DNA of 64,000 nt from the NCBI GenBank assembly GCA_963932465.1, contig OZ010800.1, forward strand, positions 36,384,352-36,448,351. Reading direction: 5' to 3'. The notes beneath the pieces are model-generated. The model was given only the letters and a program-made list of their open reading frames with translations. It was not told where the DNA came from and made no database searches. This DNA comes from Maratus speciosus. Lineage: Eukaryota; Arthropoda; Arachnida; Araneae; Salticidae. This document shows, one piece after another, positions 1 through 11,475 of this stretch. Positions within the stretch are counted from its first letter, which is position 1. Every line of letters starts with the position of its first letter. The position numbers and the translations under genes are program-made.

Positions 1-88
1 TCTTTTAAACATCGGGCCTATATAAAAATTTAAATGAAGCCGATAACATATGAATCATTTTCAATGGATATGAGTTTCACGAGTATAT

Positions 89-490
89 GGCTGTTCTCAA
101 ATCTAAAGGCGGCTTTATATACAAGTTTTAATTCATTTTTTTTTTCGAAAATGCATGAAACGGCAGGTGCTGTTTTTCAGAAATTATGTAATCGAAAGAC
201 GATTTCCGGTGATACGGATTTCCGGATTTTCCGAAAATACCATCAAATTAGACGTTTTGAACCGAATTTCCAGATTAAAAGAAAAAAAAAAAAAAAAAAA
301 AGAAAGAAAGAAACAGCCAGAGAGAGGAGAAAAACCGGTTATCATTTGACACAATTGCTTAGAATTCGATAATTAATTTATTTATCAAATAATGTAAAAC
401 TCATTTCAATTCCAAATCGCTTCCATAGTCAAACCTGCCAATTTTGTACTTCTACTTTTAAAAAGGAGTTAGTACATGTGTCAAGCTTAC
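89..490 (+). mobile_element. Degraded copy of TTAA family A (non-autonomous)
   Basis: It begins with CTGTTCTCAAATC and follows the same internal order as 60406-60829: an AAATGCATGAAA box, the phrase TTTTCAGAAATTATGTAATC, an ACGTTTTGAACCGAA box, then CAATTCCAAATCGCTTCC. A poly-A/GAAA expansion lies near 281-313. The outer TTAA sites are not preserved, so it is assigned by internal similarity only. Confidence 0.5.
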
Positions 491-657
491 ATGGACATAT
501 CATGAACATGGATCATACCGGGATCAAATTTGTTTTTCTACATAGTAGTACTGGAATTAATTATTTGTAGGATGTGTCAAGCAAGAAGCATGTTTTGCAA
601 AAATAGTAATAGTCATAATGAACTTCCGTTAATGGAATCATTGAAAATATACTTTAA

Positions 658-1427
658 GGGTGTTTGTTCTCAAATGCAAGGGCAACTTTATGATATACGT
701 TTTCATTTATTTGTGTTCGGAAATGCATAAAATTAACAGGCGCTGTCGTTCAGAAACTATCTAATCCAACTGTTTTTTCTGCTTTTTTTTTCTTTTTGCA
801 AACACAATACATTTTTCAGAAAGTGGGCGTTTTGAGCCGAATTTCCTCGCGAAAAGAGAATAACCACTCAAGAAAGGGTGAAAAACGTGTTTATCACGTG
901 ACCAAAATCGCTTATAACTCATAAAGTTATTTATTTATGAAAAAATGGAAAATAAAGTTCGATTCCATATCGCTTTCATAGTCAGGCCTTCCAATTTTAC
1001 ATCTTTTAGCTAAGAAATGAATTTATAAATATGTCAAAACGTTTTGCGCTTGTTGAGCACGCGAGTCTTTCTGACTCATTTTTAACTGTAAAGGCATAAA
1101 GTTGCCCAGTCGGACTCTTGAAACGGTTGAAAATGAATATTAAGTTTCATATTTTGATAAATAAGTTACTTATTTAGTTATAAGCGATTCTTGTCACGTG
1201 CCGGCTGGTTTTTTCTCCTCATGTTTCGTGTGCGGAAATTCGGTTCAAAACGTTCACTTTGACAGTATTTTTTGATAGATCTTTTACTTTATCAAAAAAT
1301 GGGCAACACCATTCCAGTACGAAGTTTCTGAATACGAACATAGGCCCATTTTATGCATTTCTGGACAAAAATTAATTCAGAAATGTGTCAGAAAATAGTT
1401 CCTTTGGATTTGAGAACAGCCATAATA
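658..1427. mobile_element. Palindromic double copy of TTAA family A
   Basis: TTAA at 654-657 is followed by GGGTGTTTGTTCTCAAATG. The order then matches 60406-60829 up to the phrase CGTTTTGCGCTTGTTGAGC near 1050. From about 1060 the same family runs in the opposite orientation and ends near 1427 with GGATTTGAGAACAGCC. Two half-elements therefore face each other and form one long imperfect fold-back of about 770 bp. No transposase frame is present. Confidence 0.6.
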
Positions 1428-1639
1428 AATTACAAAGAAATATTTTCAAAAATATACTTTTATTATACAACTTCAAAAGTTATTATATTTTAACCTTCTT
1501 TTGTTCTAAGTTACATCAACTTTTTTAATGAATCTTTATTTGAATGTTGAAAAATCTTTAGTTTTTAAGTAATAATTAAGGTTGCTGTTGTGTAATTCGT
1601 CTTGAAGAGACATAATCTATAATATACTGGAAAATTTTG

Positions 1640-1890
1640 CTATAAATATGTACGCTGTAGTCTTGACCCGACCGAGCATATTTAATAGTTTATTTCATGG
1701 GCCGGAGCAGATCTGTTTTTACTTATTTTTGTACGGGCTGGCCCTGAACTGTGAAAATATAAAAGAATCGGGTCCGGTCCGAACTTGTAATTGTACACTG
1801 ACCGGATCAGGAGAGTTTCCGTGCGTTCCGGGCTGGGCTAAACACGGTCCTGGAAATTCGACACGTGCAGACTTCCAGCTCTGACCCGAA
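1640..1890. repeat. GC-rich CCGG/GGCC-type degenerate repeat
   Basis: This is a GC-rich island in AT-rich surroundings. It is built of GGGCCGG, GGGTCCGGTCCG and GGGCTGGGC-like words that resemble the ends of the hAT-type element at 48717-49891 and the islands at 30385-30480 and 62041-62548. No target duplication or clear TIR pair is visible. It is probably a decayed member of the same GC-rich family. The 78-codon frame here is a by-product of base composition. Confidence 0.4.
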
Positions 1891-3186
1891 TTTTCTTTCT
1901 GCTGATTGTAAGCGTGACAACGTCAAAATATGTTGCGACAAAAAATGTTAATAAATTAAAACAATAAAATATGTGTATACAATATAATTAATATAGCTTT
2001 TATTGTAAAGTTTTTATTTCATTAAAACTGCACAAACAACAATAAATAAATACAATATGTAATTATTTGTCCCTGGATATATATAATTGGATAATTTATA
2101 TGACTGAAATTTTAAGTGAAAACTTTCCATTACCTTTTATATAATATTCTATAAATATATATTTGTGAAAGAAATAATGTTATAAAAAGAACAAAAGTTC
2201 ATTTTTCTGCAATATAGTATAGTGTTTAGCTACATCATTAATTAACATCAGTGTTACTAGTTAACATCAGTGTTACTAGTTAACATCAGTGAAGTTAGGT
2301 TTCATTATTTAAATGTAAATAATGTAACTAAATTTAAATATTGATACTTAAAGTAGTAATCTATTATTTTATTTCATTAAATTACAATTCTCATTAGATT
2401 ATTAATGTCCATTGCTTATATAACTTAATATTTTCAAATTAAATTAATTTTAAATTATATAAAAACTACTCTTGTATTCTGTGATATTAGAACTTTTTCC
2501 TATCTCTTCTCCCTTTCCTTTTTGTTTGTTTGCTTGTTTAATTTATTTATGTTTATTATTTTTGACCTAATAATCTGAAAATAAATTAATTTTAGAGCAA
2601 ATAAAAGTTACTTTTTTTGAAAGACAAAATAAAAAATTTAAATGAAGGTGAATGTCTTATATGATAGAATACGAATCAAAGCAATTTTGTTCAAACAAGT
2701 ATTATTTTAATTTCTGGATATTTTTTATGAGCAAAAGTTTTTATGATTCAGCCAAGAATAATTTTTATCATTTCATTTAGTAAAATTAAGTATTATTACA
2801 TGTACCTAGAATAAGGCCTTATTAAATAGTGAAAGGCCTATTACATAAAGTAAACCTGCCTTTTCATAACAAGCATATCTTAAAAATTAGTTTTAATCAT
2901 CCATTTTGTCACAATTTTTTTGAAGATTTCTTGCAACCTCAATAAAATTATCTTGATAAATAAGTTTTTTAAAACTGGAATACTTTATTTTAGTAATAAT
3001 TGTTACTTTTAAACCTGATAAAATAAATGAAAATTATGCTGTTTTTGTAAAATCTAAAAAAAGAGTCCTTATAAAATATATTCCCATACAACTGATAAAA
3101 AGAATATATTTATATAAACTGATATATTGAACAATCAATAATACGGCACAGACAAGCACAATCGAGTACATGTAAAATTTACAGCC
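1891..3186. other. AT-rich non-coding stretch
   Basis: I see no gene and no recognisable element apart from a small tandem repeat at 2242-2291. Confidence 0.6.
2242..2291. repeat. 19-bp tandem repeat, about 2.6 copies
   Basis: The unit TTAACATCAGTGTTACTAG occurs at 2242-2260 and 2261-2279, with a partial third copy from 2280. The two full copies are identical, which suggests a recent slippage or duplication event. Confidence 0.85.
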
Positions 3187-3234
3187 GCCTTATCTCCCCC
3201 CCCTCCCCCCCCCCACGCACACACACACACACAT
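3187..3234. repeat. C-run followed by (CA)n
   Basis: A cytosine-rich run broken by single Ts passes directly into a CACACA microsatellite. A purine/GT-rich counterpart on the same strand at about 3519-3548 makes an inverted pair around 300 bp apart. Confidence 0.7.
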
Positions 3235-3584
3235 TTTTTATTAATCATTATTTTTGGAAATGTATAAGACATACCAGGGTTTAAAAATGTGCATTTGCTT
3301 TAAATCCAAATTTCTACTAAATAATCGTTCCTAATATAAATTAAAAATGTAACAGTCATCTTCACAAGTCCCACTCCCACAGGAAAACTTGGTGCTGCAA
3401 TCTAACTTTTCGGCTGTTTTATTATAGATCATAGTATTTTATTTGTTTCCTTGATGTAAAGGATATTTTAAAAATATTTCAAAACAAAAATGCTCAATGA
3501 TAAATTCAGGAGATAGCCTTGGTGTGTGCGTGTGTGTGGGAGGGGGGATTCTAGTTGGAAGTTTTTGAATTTGATGCTTATTAA

Positions 3585-3801
3585 CCCTTTCCGGAGCAGT
3601 GGTCCCACGCCGAGACCACCTAATTTTAATTCCAAACTTACAAACGGCATCAAGAATATTTCAATAAAATTTTGATTTTACAATGAAAGTTTAAAATAAT
3701 AAGTTTTTAATTTCTAAAAAAGTCGTTTGTAAATTCCGGTGTCAGTGAATCATATTTCATCATTTTACGAAAAAAACAAATTCTGTGACCGTCGGAAAGG
3801 A
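3585..3801. mobile_element. TTAA-flanked MITE (miniature inverted-repeat transposable element) with CCCTTTCCG ends
   Basis: TTAA at 3581-3584 is followed by CCCTTTCCGG. The right end reads CGGAAAGG plus one base, then TTAA at 3802-3805. TTAA targets with CCCTTT-like termini are what the piggyBac superfamily shows; Kolobok also uses TTAA and cannot be excluded. The element is about 217 bp and non-coding. The first TIR bases pair well and the interior does not. Confidence 0.6.
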
Positions 3802-3805
3802 TTAA

Positions 3806-4428
3806 TGTAGTTAAAGTGCAAATTCTCCCTGCAACCATCGGAGCTTTAAAAATTCCAGGAGAAAAATGCCCGATTTTAACACTAGAAATATTAAAGCATT
3901 ATTAAAATTTCTAAATTACTTAGTTTTTACTTATACCCGTACTAAATGAGGAAAAAAGTTCACATAATATATTCACATTAATATTTAAAAACAAAATTGC
4001 TAAAAAGTTATTAAAATTTACAAATTATTTGACATCTTCAAATTTTACGGATAATTAATTCTCTTATCAATCATGCACAAAAGTCTATATAAGTTACAAA
4101 AACCAGACGTTGAAATTTTTGCTCAAAAACAAAAAGAAATAAAAGTTATGTTTATTAAATAATTTATGTATATTTTTTCTATTTTTTATATATTTTTTAT
4201 TTTATGTATATTTTTTTTATCTATTTTATCTCCTCAATTGTAAATACACACACACATACACACATATATATGCATATTATAAATTTGAGATGTATCAAAT
4301 TTTCAAAACAGAAAACTATAATATTAATTTTAATAAAATCATAATCAATAAATATACTTGTATTTTACTAGCGTACAATTCTATATCATGTAACCCCAAG
4401 TACATCTAAACAATAATATTTTTTAACT
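3806..4428. other. AT-rich non-coding stretch
   Basis: There is no gene. It contains T-rich simple sequence near 4180-4230 and a short (CA)n/(TA)n tract at about 4245-4273. Confidence 0.5.
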
Positions 4429-4433
4429 GCAGA

Positions 4434-4700
4434 CAGTGGTCGATCCAGACAAAATTTGGGGCCTATTTAGGGCCCCTTCACAAAAATAAATTTAATAAAA
4501 TGGGCCCCTTCACAAAAATAAACTTAAACGAAAAACAAAAACTTTTTCAAAGGGATTTAAAGAATGTTTTTGTTCATATATTCTTGGTTCGAATTTTAGA
4601 ACTAGATTTTAACTTTTGTTACAAAATGTTATTTTTCATAAAAATAACTTCTACTTTTCACAAAATGGGCCCCAAGAATAAAAATCTGCTTCGACCCCTG
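4434..4700. mobile_element. Small TIR element (CAGTGGTCGA ends)
   Basis: The left end reads CAGTGGTCGATCCAG and soon reaches GGGGCC. The right end is the inverse, ending GCTTCGACCCCTG and preceded by GGGCCCC. The CAG...CTG termini with ends of this style suggest a hAT- or CACTA-like MITE. GCAGA occurs on both sides (4429-4433 and 4701-4705), which may be a short target duplication. I do not see an 8-bp one, so the superfamily is uncertain. The interior repeats a CCCCTTCACAAAAATAAA phrase twice. Confidence 0.5.
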
Positions 4701-4705
4701 GCAGA

Positions 4706-5534
4706 TTATCTTAAATAAAACTTCTTTGGAACTTGTTTTTGCTCAGTATATTAATAATGATGAAATATTTATTAATAGAGAGAAAGTAAAATTTTTAAAA
4801 TAAATATTTATTTTCTATGCGATTTTTTTTTCTTTTTGTGTTCATCCACAACCAATTCTACAAGGTGCTTATTTTCTATATAGTAAATAATATTCAGTTA
4901 GCCAAACGAGGGATAAACTGCTTAATACAGTAACCCTACTCATGCGCTTACAGCTTAGGGGGAGTTCAGAGATGAAGAGATTTCTATTGTTCGTGTGACC
5001 CGTGCCCGTCGTAGTCTCATGCTCTCAGATCGAAATTTTTTAGAGCATAAGGCAAGCTGCATTCCAGAATTTAACAATACGTTTGACAAGTTCGTTTAGA
5101 CAAATGAGACAGGTCAATAAACATTAACACGTTATTAAATGAAACCGTCACCAGAGGGTGCTACGATCGATTATCTTGCTACGAATGAATAGAAATCTAA
5201 TGTGTTTTTATATATTTATGATACAATTTAAACTACGGGAATCTTATTTTTGAAAGATAATTTTAAAGGAAAACAGAATAAAAAAGATTTATCTTGTAAT
5301 ACGCAGTAAATTAGGAATGAATGAAAGTTCTGGCTTATATTAGGTCATTAAATATGAAACGTTCGTTTTGAAAGCTGTTTTTTTATTTAAAAATTCTGAA
5401 TTTCCGCAACAAAAGTTTGAATAGTAATTTTATTTTATTTTATTTGTGAAATATATATATCCTGTTATAAAGTAAAATTAACTATTAAAACTTTCTGATG
5501 AGAATTCGGAATTTCTAAAAAAAAAAAAAAAAAT
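4706..5534. other. Non-coding stretch without assigned repeat
   Basis: No gene or diagnostic terminus is recognised. It ends in a poly-A run at about 5518-5533, immediately before repeat family B. Confidence 0.4.
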
Positions 5535-6769
5535 CCCTGTCGGCTCGGCCTACAGGCGGAGATAGATTTCAAAGTTAAGTATTAATTTCACCAACAAAAA
5601 CTAAATCAAGATTAGAGATAAACCAGTTTAACAATTTTATCTGGCCGCTTTTGACGAATTTTTAATTTCATTTTCTGTAAGAGCTCTTTTTATCAGAACC
5701 ATATTAAGTCAGTATTAAAAAAAGTATTTTTCCCCGCTCAATAACTCGAAATTTTCTGACACATTTTCAGACTCATTTTTAAAAGTAAAATCATGAAACT
5801 TGCTGATGTGATTTTTTAGAAGAGATTTATAAGTGACCTGTGTTTTCATATTCGTTCAATTAATTAGAACATGATTTACAATTAATTTCTCAGTACGACC
5901 ATTTTTTTTCGCTTCCAGCACTATCGTTCCGGGAACTTTTGCTCAAAAGGCACATTTTGACAGCATTTTTTAAATTATATTCTGCCTTTATCAAACAATC
6001 GACCCATACAGCACATTATATAGTTTCTGAATAAGAGAACCTGCCAATTGGATGTGTTTGAGAGCGAAAATGAATTTAAAAATGAGTCAGAAAATAAGCT
6101 GTTTGGATTTGAGTACACCCTTAACACGATAATTTTTTCGTTAACCCTTAATTTTTTTATTTTTTTTTTTTTTCTGCAAGTGTTGATCCTATCAAAAACT
6201 TGTCAATATGAAAATTGTAGATAATGTAGATAAGATGTATAATAAATTCAAGCGGATTGGATATCTTGTGAATTGACGAAGTTATGAATTTTTTTCTTTT
6301 TCAACCCCTCTATTTTTTTTTCGCTTATATTTATTTTTTTTTTCAATAAGAGTTGATCCTATCAAAAATTTGTCAATATAAAAGTTGTAGATAATATTAA
6401 GAAGTTTAAGTGAATTTAATATCTTAAGAATTGACGAAGTTATGAATTTTTTTCTCACTAAAACCCTATTTTTGCGCACCTTGAGCCCATTTTAAATTTT
6501 ATGAAAAATCTGTGATGCCTAAACTTTTGGTTCTTTTCCTAAAACTAATAATAACTTTAAACTGATTTGATGTGTATAAAAATTAAGAAGTTATGGGGTG
6601 GTTTCAGTTTTCACAAAACCCTTCCCTATTTCCATCCCCTTGGTCCAATTTTGCCCATTAACGAACTTGACCGAGATTCCTACCCCTTGACTGTATGTAT
6701 CAGTTTGGAAGAGATTTGTGCAGAATTGTGGAAGTTATGGTGTCCATAAAAAAGCGATATATATGTATA

Positions 6770-6801
<32 letters not shown>

Positions 6802-6924
6802 GTTTTTTACTGAGGTTGGTTTTGGGTTCTAGGGGTCATGATCGGTGTAAATCTGCAAAATATTTTCAAAAATTCCTAGGGGAGATCGCAATAGGTAGTA
6901 CTTCATACGAAATGTACCTAAAAA
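5535..6924 (+). repeat. Dispersed repeat family B, near-complete copy
   Basis: It is collinear with 50066-51425, and its 3' part with 51428-52518. The order is: a GC-rich start with CGGC words and ACAGGCGGAG, an embedded TTAA family A element (5719-6120), two related AGTTGATCCTATCAAAAA units, a GACGAAGTTATG phrase, an AT/GATA microsatellite at about 6760-6800, then a conserved end with GGGGTCATGATCGG. It finishes in a small hairpin (GGTA...TACC) followed by CTAAAA. No coding frame is credible. The hairpin end next to CTAA resembles a Helitron terminus, but the spacing is not canonical, so the class is left open. Confidence 0.6.
5719..6120. mobile_element. TTAA family A element inside repeat B
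   Basis: TTAA at 5715-5718 and at 6121-6124 flank an interior that matches 56643-57058: a TCGAAATTTTCTGACACATT box, a CATGAAACTTGCTGATGTG box, CAGTACGACCATTTT, and the end TTTGGATTTGAGTACACCC. The left terminal GGGTGT is eroded. The same element sits at the equivalent place in the copy at 50066-51425, so it was probably inserted before repeat B multiplied. Confidence 0.6.
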
Positions 6925-7056
6925 CCGCTTTTAAATCGAAAGTTCCATACTTAATGACCTAATAAGTAAAATGCATTTCGCGCCACATATTTCTTGCCGC
7001 TGTTACGAACGCTTAATGTTTACACTTTCAAGCAATAAATTCTATGGCAGCGCCAC

Positions 7057-7400
7057 CTAAGAAAATGTAATTTTTTTAATACATTCTAAAGCAGTATCAA
7101 TGTACGCTATTTCGACGCTAGATACATCTAAACACTGTAGCTTGGTTATAATGACAGGTTCTCCCATAGACCTTTTTGATAATAAACTGAGTATGGCAAC
7201 ACTTTTGCCTATATGAGCATTAGTCAAAAAAATTTGTGTTTCCCAACTACGTGTGGCATAATTAAACAGATATTCTAAACACGATATTGACAGGCAAGAT
7301 TGACCAGATCCTTTCAACCACTCAAATATCTTTAATACAATCAGCTGTGCTTGGAAAACAACTTTCATGTTGAGGGGAAGAAAGGTAACGTTCATATGCA
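7057..7400 (-). repeat. Old dispersed repeat D (fragment)
   Basis: Phrases such as GCAACACTTTTGCCTATAT and AATCAGCTGTGCTTGGAAAA recur, diverged, at about 7500-7530 and 8090-8310, and weakly at 15160-15300. A 114-codon open frame runs on the minus strand, but it shows no domain I recognise and the related copies do not keep it open. I treat it as a non-coding repeat. Confidence 0.35.
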
Positions 7401-7530
7401 CTATCTAGTTCTAAAAAGTCCACGGACACGCCAAGGTTTTTTACATGTCTGATTAGTTAAATTAGATTTTAATTTGCATAGTCCTTTTAGAATTAGCCTG
7501 AGCACGGCAGCACTTTTGCTTATATCACCT

Positions 7531-7858
7531 ACACTGTTAAAAATCTGTACACTGTCAAAAATCTGCAGCATTTGCTGCATAGTCACTCCGCCACTATTAT
7601 AGAATATCTCTATTCTGACCAACGAGAATGCTCCATAATATAGTAAGGTAAGCGTTTTCTATAAAAGCGGTGGAGTGACTATGCAGCAAATGCTGCAGAT
7701 TTTTAACAGTTTCGCTTTTGCTGCTTAGTCACTTCGCTGCTTTTGTAGAAAACGATTACTTGACTATATTATGGAGAATTCTCATTGGTCAGAATAGAGA
7801 TATTCCATTAAAACGGTGGAGTGACTATGCAGCAAAAGCTTCAGATTTTTAACAGTGT
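7531..7858. mobile_element. Palindromic MITE cluster, ACTGTTAAAAATCTG ends
   Basis: 7551-7710 is a near-perfect fold-back. Its left arm reads CTGCAGCATTTGCTGCATAG then TCACTCCGCC, and the right arm gives the inverse ending TTTTTAACAGT. A third arm of the same family, with its own inverted TATTATGGAGAATTCTC section, continues to about 7858 and ends TTTTTAACAGTGT. The cluster therefore looks like one element plus a partial second copy sharing an arm. It is non-coding and of unknown superfamily. Confidence 0.65.
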
Positions 7859-8089
7859 AGAATGCTTTGATATATAAGAAAGAGGCAACATACCGACAAT
7901 AAAATTAGATTGGTTGAGACGATTTTTGGTAAAAATTTGGGGAAGTTTCTCGTTAGCTTCGATTTGGCGAGCCAATATTATCTTCAAAACCTGATGTTGG
8001 CGCGTCTCAATCATTTAATTGAACTCGCTCAAACGAGTATGACTAAGTTCAAGTTCTAAAATGTAGATTGCCATAATTTGTGCAAAAAC

Positions 8090-8310
8090 TTCAATATGAG
8101 ATGCGCACTTTGCATATGTCGCCACACTGTTGCCTATAAAGACACTGCAATATAAGCAGTGTCCAAACATCAGTCCTTTTCTCAACTACACATGATTTGA
8201 TTAATCCAATAGCCTAAGGCGAAAAATGAAAGGCGAGGATGTCAAGATCCTCTCGATCAATCAAACATTTCAGTACAATTAGCTGCGTTTGGGAAACAAA
8301 TTTTATTTCG
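8090..8310. repeat. Second fragment of repeat D
   Basis: Diverged similarity to 7180-7380 includes the TTTCAGTACAATTAGCTGCG and TTTGGGAAACAAA phrases. No coding content is seen. Confidence 0.3.
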
Positions 8311-8324
8311 AGAAAAATAACTAT

Positions 8325-8479
8325 ACTGTTAAAAATATCGTGAAAAATTACCTCTGTTTTTAAAGGCTATCTATATTCTGACAAATGAGAACGCTACATA
8401 AACGCCCATGTAGCTCTCTCATTGGTCATAAAATAGATAGTCTTTAACAGAGGTAATTTTTCACTATATTTTTAACAGT
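8325..8479. mobile_element. 155-bp MITE, ACTGTTAAAAATAT ends
   Basis: The left end ACTGTTAAAAATATCGTG then AAAAATTACCTCTG is matched in inverse at the right end. The interior is also partly self-complementary (a CATTGGTCA / TGACAAATG pair). The terminus shares ACTGTTAAAAAT with the cluster at 7531-7858, so the two are probably mobilised by related transposases. The flanking target duplication is not clear. Confidence 0.65.
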
Positions 8480-8497
8480 GTACGTCCACATAGACCG

Positions 8498-8868
8498 GGG
8501 GCTGGCGGCACAAATCATCACCTCATCGAGTTCCAGGATTAGATAGAACTGTATTATCATATTAAAATGCAACTGGTCTGGCAAGTCATAATTTGGTTGA
8601 AACCACCTGGAAACCCGATTTTAGTTGTTGACTGGTAGGTTTATTATTGTGCTTTCCTGCAGCCAAAAGTATGAAAACATGGAAAATTGGGAGCAGGAAA
8701 ACACAATGGTAAACCTAGCAATCAACCACTAAAATCCGGTTTGCAGGTGCTTTCCACCAAGATATGACTTGGCAGACAAGTTGTATTTTAATATGATAAT
8801 CCAGTTCTGTCTAATCCTGGAATTTCAGCCGTCAACTCGATGAGGTAACAGTCTGTGCAGGCGCCTCC
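8498..8868. mobile_element. Fold-back element of about 370 bp
   Basis: Left-arm phrases CCTCATCGAG, TTCCAGGATTAGATAGAACT, TATCATATTAAAATGCAACT and TGACTGGTAGGTTTA all reappear in inverse order up to 8868. The arms are about 140 bp with roughly 80-85 percent identity by eye, around an unpaired centre near 8660-8700. It directly follows the 155-bp MITE. Confidence 0.65.
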
Positions 8869-9780
8869 ATGTCCAACATGAATATATATAATTCTGAAAA
8901 ATCTGTGTTTGCTAGTCGCATGTCATCACTCTCTTTTTCATAAAGGTACTCTAATGTCCAGCATTGCAGATGTTTTATAATCACAGGTTAGAATATTCGA
9001 CCTAGCCCTGAAAAGCATTACGCACGGTACGATGGTTCTTTTAGCCTAAAACCTTCTCTTAGTGTAATATAATTGTAGTGTAAAAGTTTCATTCAAATCA
9101 GTTCAGTAATTGTCGAGAACATTGCGGATGTACATACATGCATGCATATACATAGCGGTCTAAAACAGAAACTTCTCTTTTGGGAAGTCACTTAAAAAGT
9201 AATAAAAATTAAATACATTCCTAGATACTCATCATAAATCTAGGTAAATTTTTTTCATTGAATTGAAAAAAAATCAGTTATAATAAGAAATTGCGTTGCA
9301 CTTTTCATAAACTACAAAAATTTGAAAGAAGAGTCCATATTCTATTTTTTTTCCCCTTTAAATGCCGAAATGTAAAGGAAATTAGTAAACATGGTTAAAA
9401 AAATATTTGAACTCTGAAATTTTAATTTTTTTTTCTTTTTTTAATCTACGTGTGTTTTTTTATGGTGGAATGCAGGTGATCGATAAAAGTATGAAACCTC
9501 ACTTGAATTTTTATAAGTAATATTTTTTAAATTATAACAAGCTGCTTGAAACTGCAAAATAAATAAATTTCTCAAGATAGCCTGTATAAAAATAAATAAA
9601 TTAGTACACTTTTCTTTTTGTTTTTCGTTCTCTTTCAGATGCTCTAATTTAAGTTTAAAAAAATCACTTTATAGGAGAACTCAATGTCGTTTATAAATAG
9701 ATAAAAGAATCAATGATGTAAATGGCATTCTATGACAAAAGAAACCACACACACTACAACACATACATAAAAGAATATTT
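8869..9780. other. Non-coding; contains an old repeat 3' end near 9080-9150
   Basis: Near 9090-9140 the phrase CAAATCAGTTCAGTAATTGT leads into CATACATGCATGCATATACA. That is the kind of tail found at the 3' ends of old interspersed repeats in arthropods. No coding frame remains. The rest is AT-rich. Confidence 0.3.
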
Positions 9781-10375
9781 AGAGTATTAAAATATACGAG
9801 TCGAAACCCGTCGAATTCGAGGAATGAAAACATTTAAAACAGCCTATTAGCTGAATTTACATAAAAAAAATAATAATAATTACAATAATTAATCAATATT
9901 TAATAAATATATTTCCAAACTTGATGTTAAGTTTGCCAGTTACAATTTTGCATGTAAACATTCGCGCTCTTTGCTTGAAGTTCGAATCTGAATGGCGGCG
10001 ATATCCAGAAATTTACATTTAGACGCACTCGCAGTAAAATATTTAGTTTTATCAAAGAAACTATACTCATTTCCTTTCATGACATCATTTTCACCCACTG
10101 AAGCCATCTCAGAAGAGCGTCTCAATCTCAGTGTCAGCGGAATGAAAAAAATATTGAAATGTAAGCAACTAACTCGATTGCCACCAATGTGAAGAAATTT
10201 CATAAAAGACTTTTAAAATTAAAATATAAAAATGGGCTTATTTTAAAAATTAGCGAGTGCAGGCACATCTATAAATAAAGTAGCTTCATTTAAAAAAAAA
10301 AAAACTATCAAAATCGGTTCAGTAGAAAGCTCAGGCTAGGTGATTTAGAAAACAGCATTGTGTATTATAAATATA
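9780..10375 (+). repeat. Dispersed repeat family E, copy 1
   Basis: It shares, in order with 18090-18990 and partly with 14030-14900: a GTCGAAACCCGTCGAA-like start, AATTACAATAATT, AAATATTTAGTTTTATC, a GACATCATTTTCA box, then the 3' phrase CAAAATCGGTTCAGTAGAAA followed by GCTCAGG and AACAGC. Frames of 66 and 87 codons overlap on opposite strands and neither is kept in the other copies. Probably the 3' part of an old retroelement or a non-autonomous DNA element. Confidence 0.45.
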
Positions 10376-11190
10376 TAAATTATAATTAAATTGAAATGAC
10401 GTAATTTTCAGAAATATTTTCATTTGTCAACACCAAGGATCTTTAAATAAATAGCAGGCGTTCAGCCTATTTAGATGCAGGAATAAACGTCAGTGAATAG
10501 GATGTCATCACTAAGCCAGTAATAACAACATATATTATATTCATGGAACAAATGTATCTTTTTTCTGAATGATGTCGTTCTCCTCATCGGAAACATTCCG
10601 CTTTAGATATTACTTTTTATCATAGATTGCTGTTGATTTTAAGATATAAGCGCTCGTTAAGAACCGTTTCGAAAAAAGAAATCTCTCTTTAAAGAGATTA
10701 AACGAGCAGAAAACGTTCTAATACGTTCTAAATTACGATTTAAATAGAATTGTCAAAGAATGACCTTGAAATTTAACATGGTTTTTACTTTTAAAATGTT
10801 TATTCTCTCAGAAATAATTTCCTGATGAGTTCGGAGTTCAAAAGGGTTCAAAAACAAAAAAAAAAGTTCTGAAATTCCAATTTTTGTGATACCGTTCGGG
10901 GTAGAAGCCTGAATTTGGCATACTAATTATCTAAATATGTAAATGTTCATTAAGAACCATTTCTAAAAATATCTGCACTCTTTTGTATGTCGTGCTTCAA
11001 TCTCGGATTAGCCGTGGATATTTGCAAAGATAAAACAATTTTGCAAAAAATAAAATAAAAAGATATCTTTAAACGAATATCTGACTAAATATTTAACAAT
11101 AAACAAATATCTAACTAAAAGACCAACTATAGGTCTATATGTTATTAAAACTTTATCCATTTTTCACGAAATTTTCATTCTTCATAAAAA
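10376..11190. other. AT-rich non-coding stretch
   Basis: No gene. A loosely repeated phrase, GTTAAGAACCGTTTC / ATTAAGAACCATTTC, occurs near 10657 and 10950. Confidence 0.4.
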
Positions 11191-11404
11191 TTAAAATACA
11201 ATATAAATTGAAGAAGACTGATACTTTGAGAAAAGAAGTTGGCTTTAATTGCTTTTAAATCCTTAATTACTCTAAGAAATGAATGATATGTAAACAAAAT
11301 GTACACATCATGGGTTTCCTTTCTACTTACAACGGTTCTAATAGAACTCATTTTAATTTAAGTGAGTAGATTATTTAAATTATATATAATTTCTTTAGAA
11401 AAAA

Positions 11405-11440
11405 AAAGAAATGATATCTACTAAAAGCCAACTTTTCAAA

Positions 11441-11475
<35 letters not shown>

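Larger units (their letters stand above)
1..1460. repeat. Composite repeat block, related to 30610-31365
   Basis: The first 80 bases (phrase GAAGCCGATAA and its surroundings), the stretch near 510-640 and the last about 40 bases (AAATATTTTCAAAAA) are collinear with 30610-30690, 30840-30970 and 31335-31370. The two blocks differ by large indels, mostly extra copies of the TTAA element family A described below. No coding frame is credible; the local 112-codon frame runs through a lysine-rich poly-A tract. This is probably one old dispersed repeat that later received other elements. Boundaries are approximate because the block touches the window edge. Confidence 0.5.

Noticed and set aside
7057..7622. 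Two consecutive minus-strand frames (114 and 73 codons)
   Set aside because: They overlap repeat D and the palindromic MITE, and related copies do not keep the frame open.
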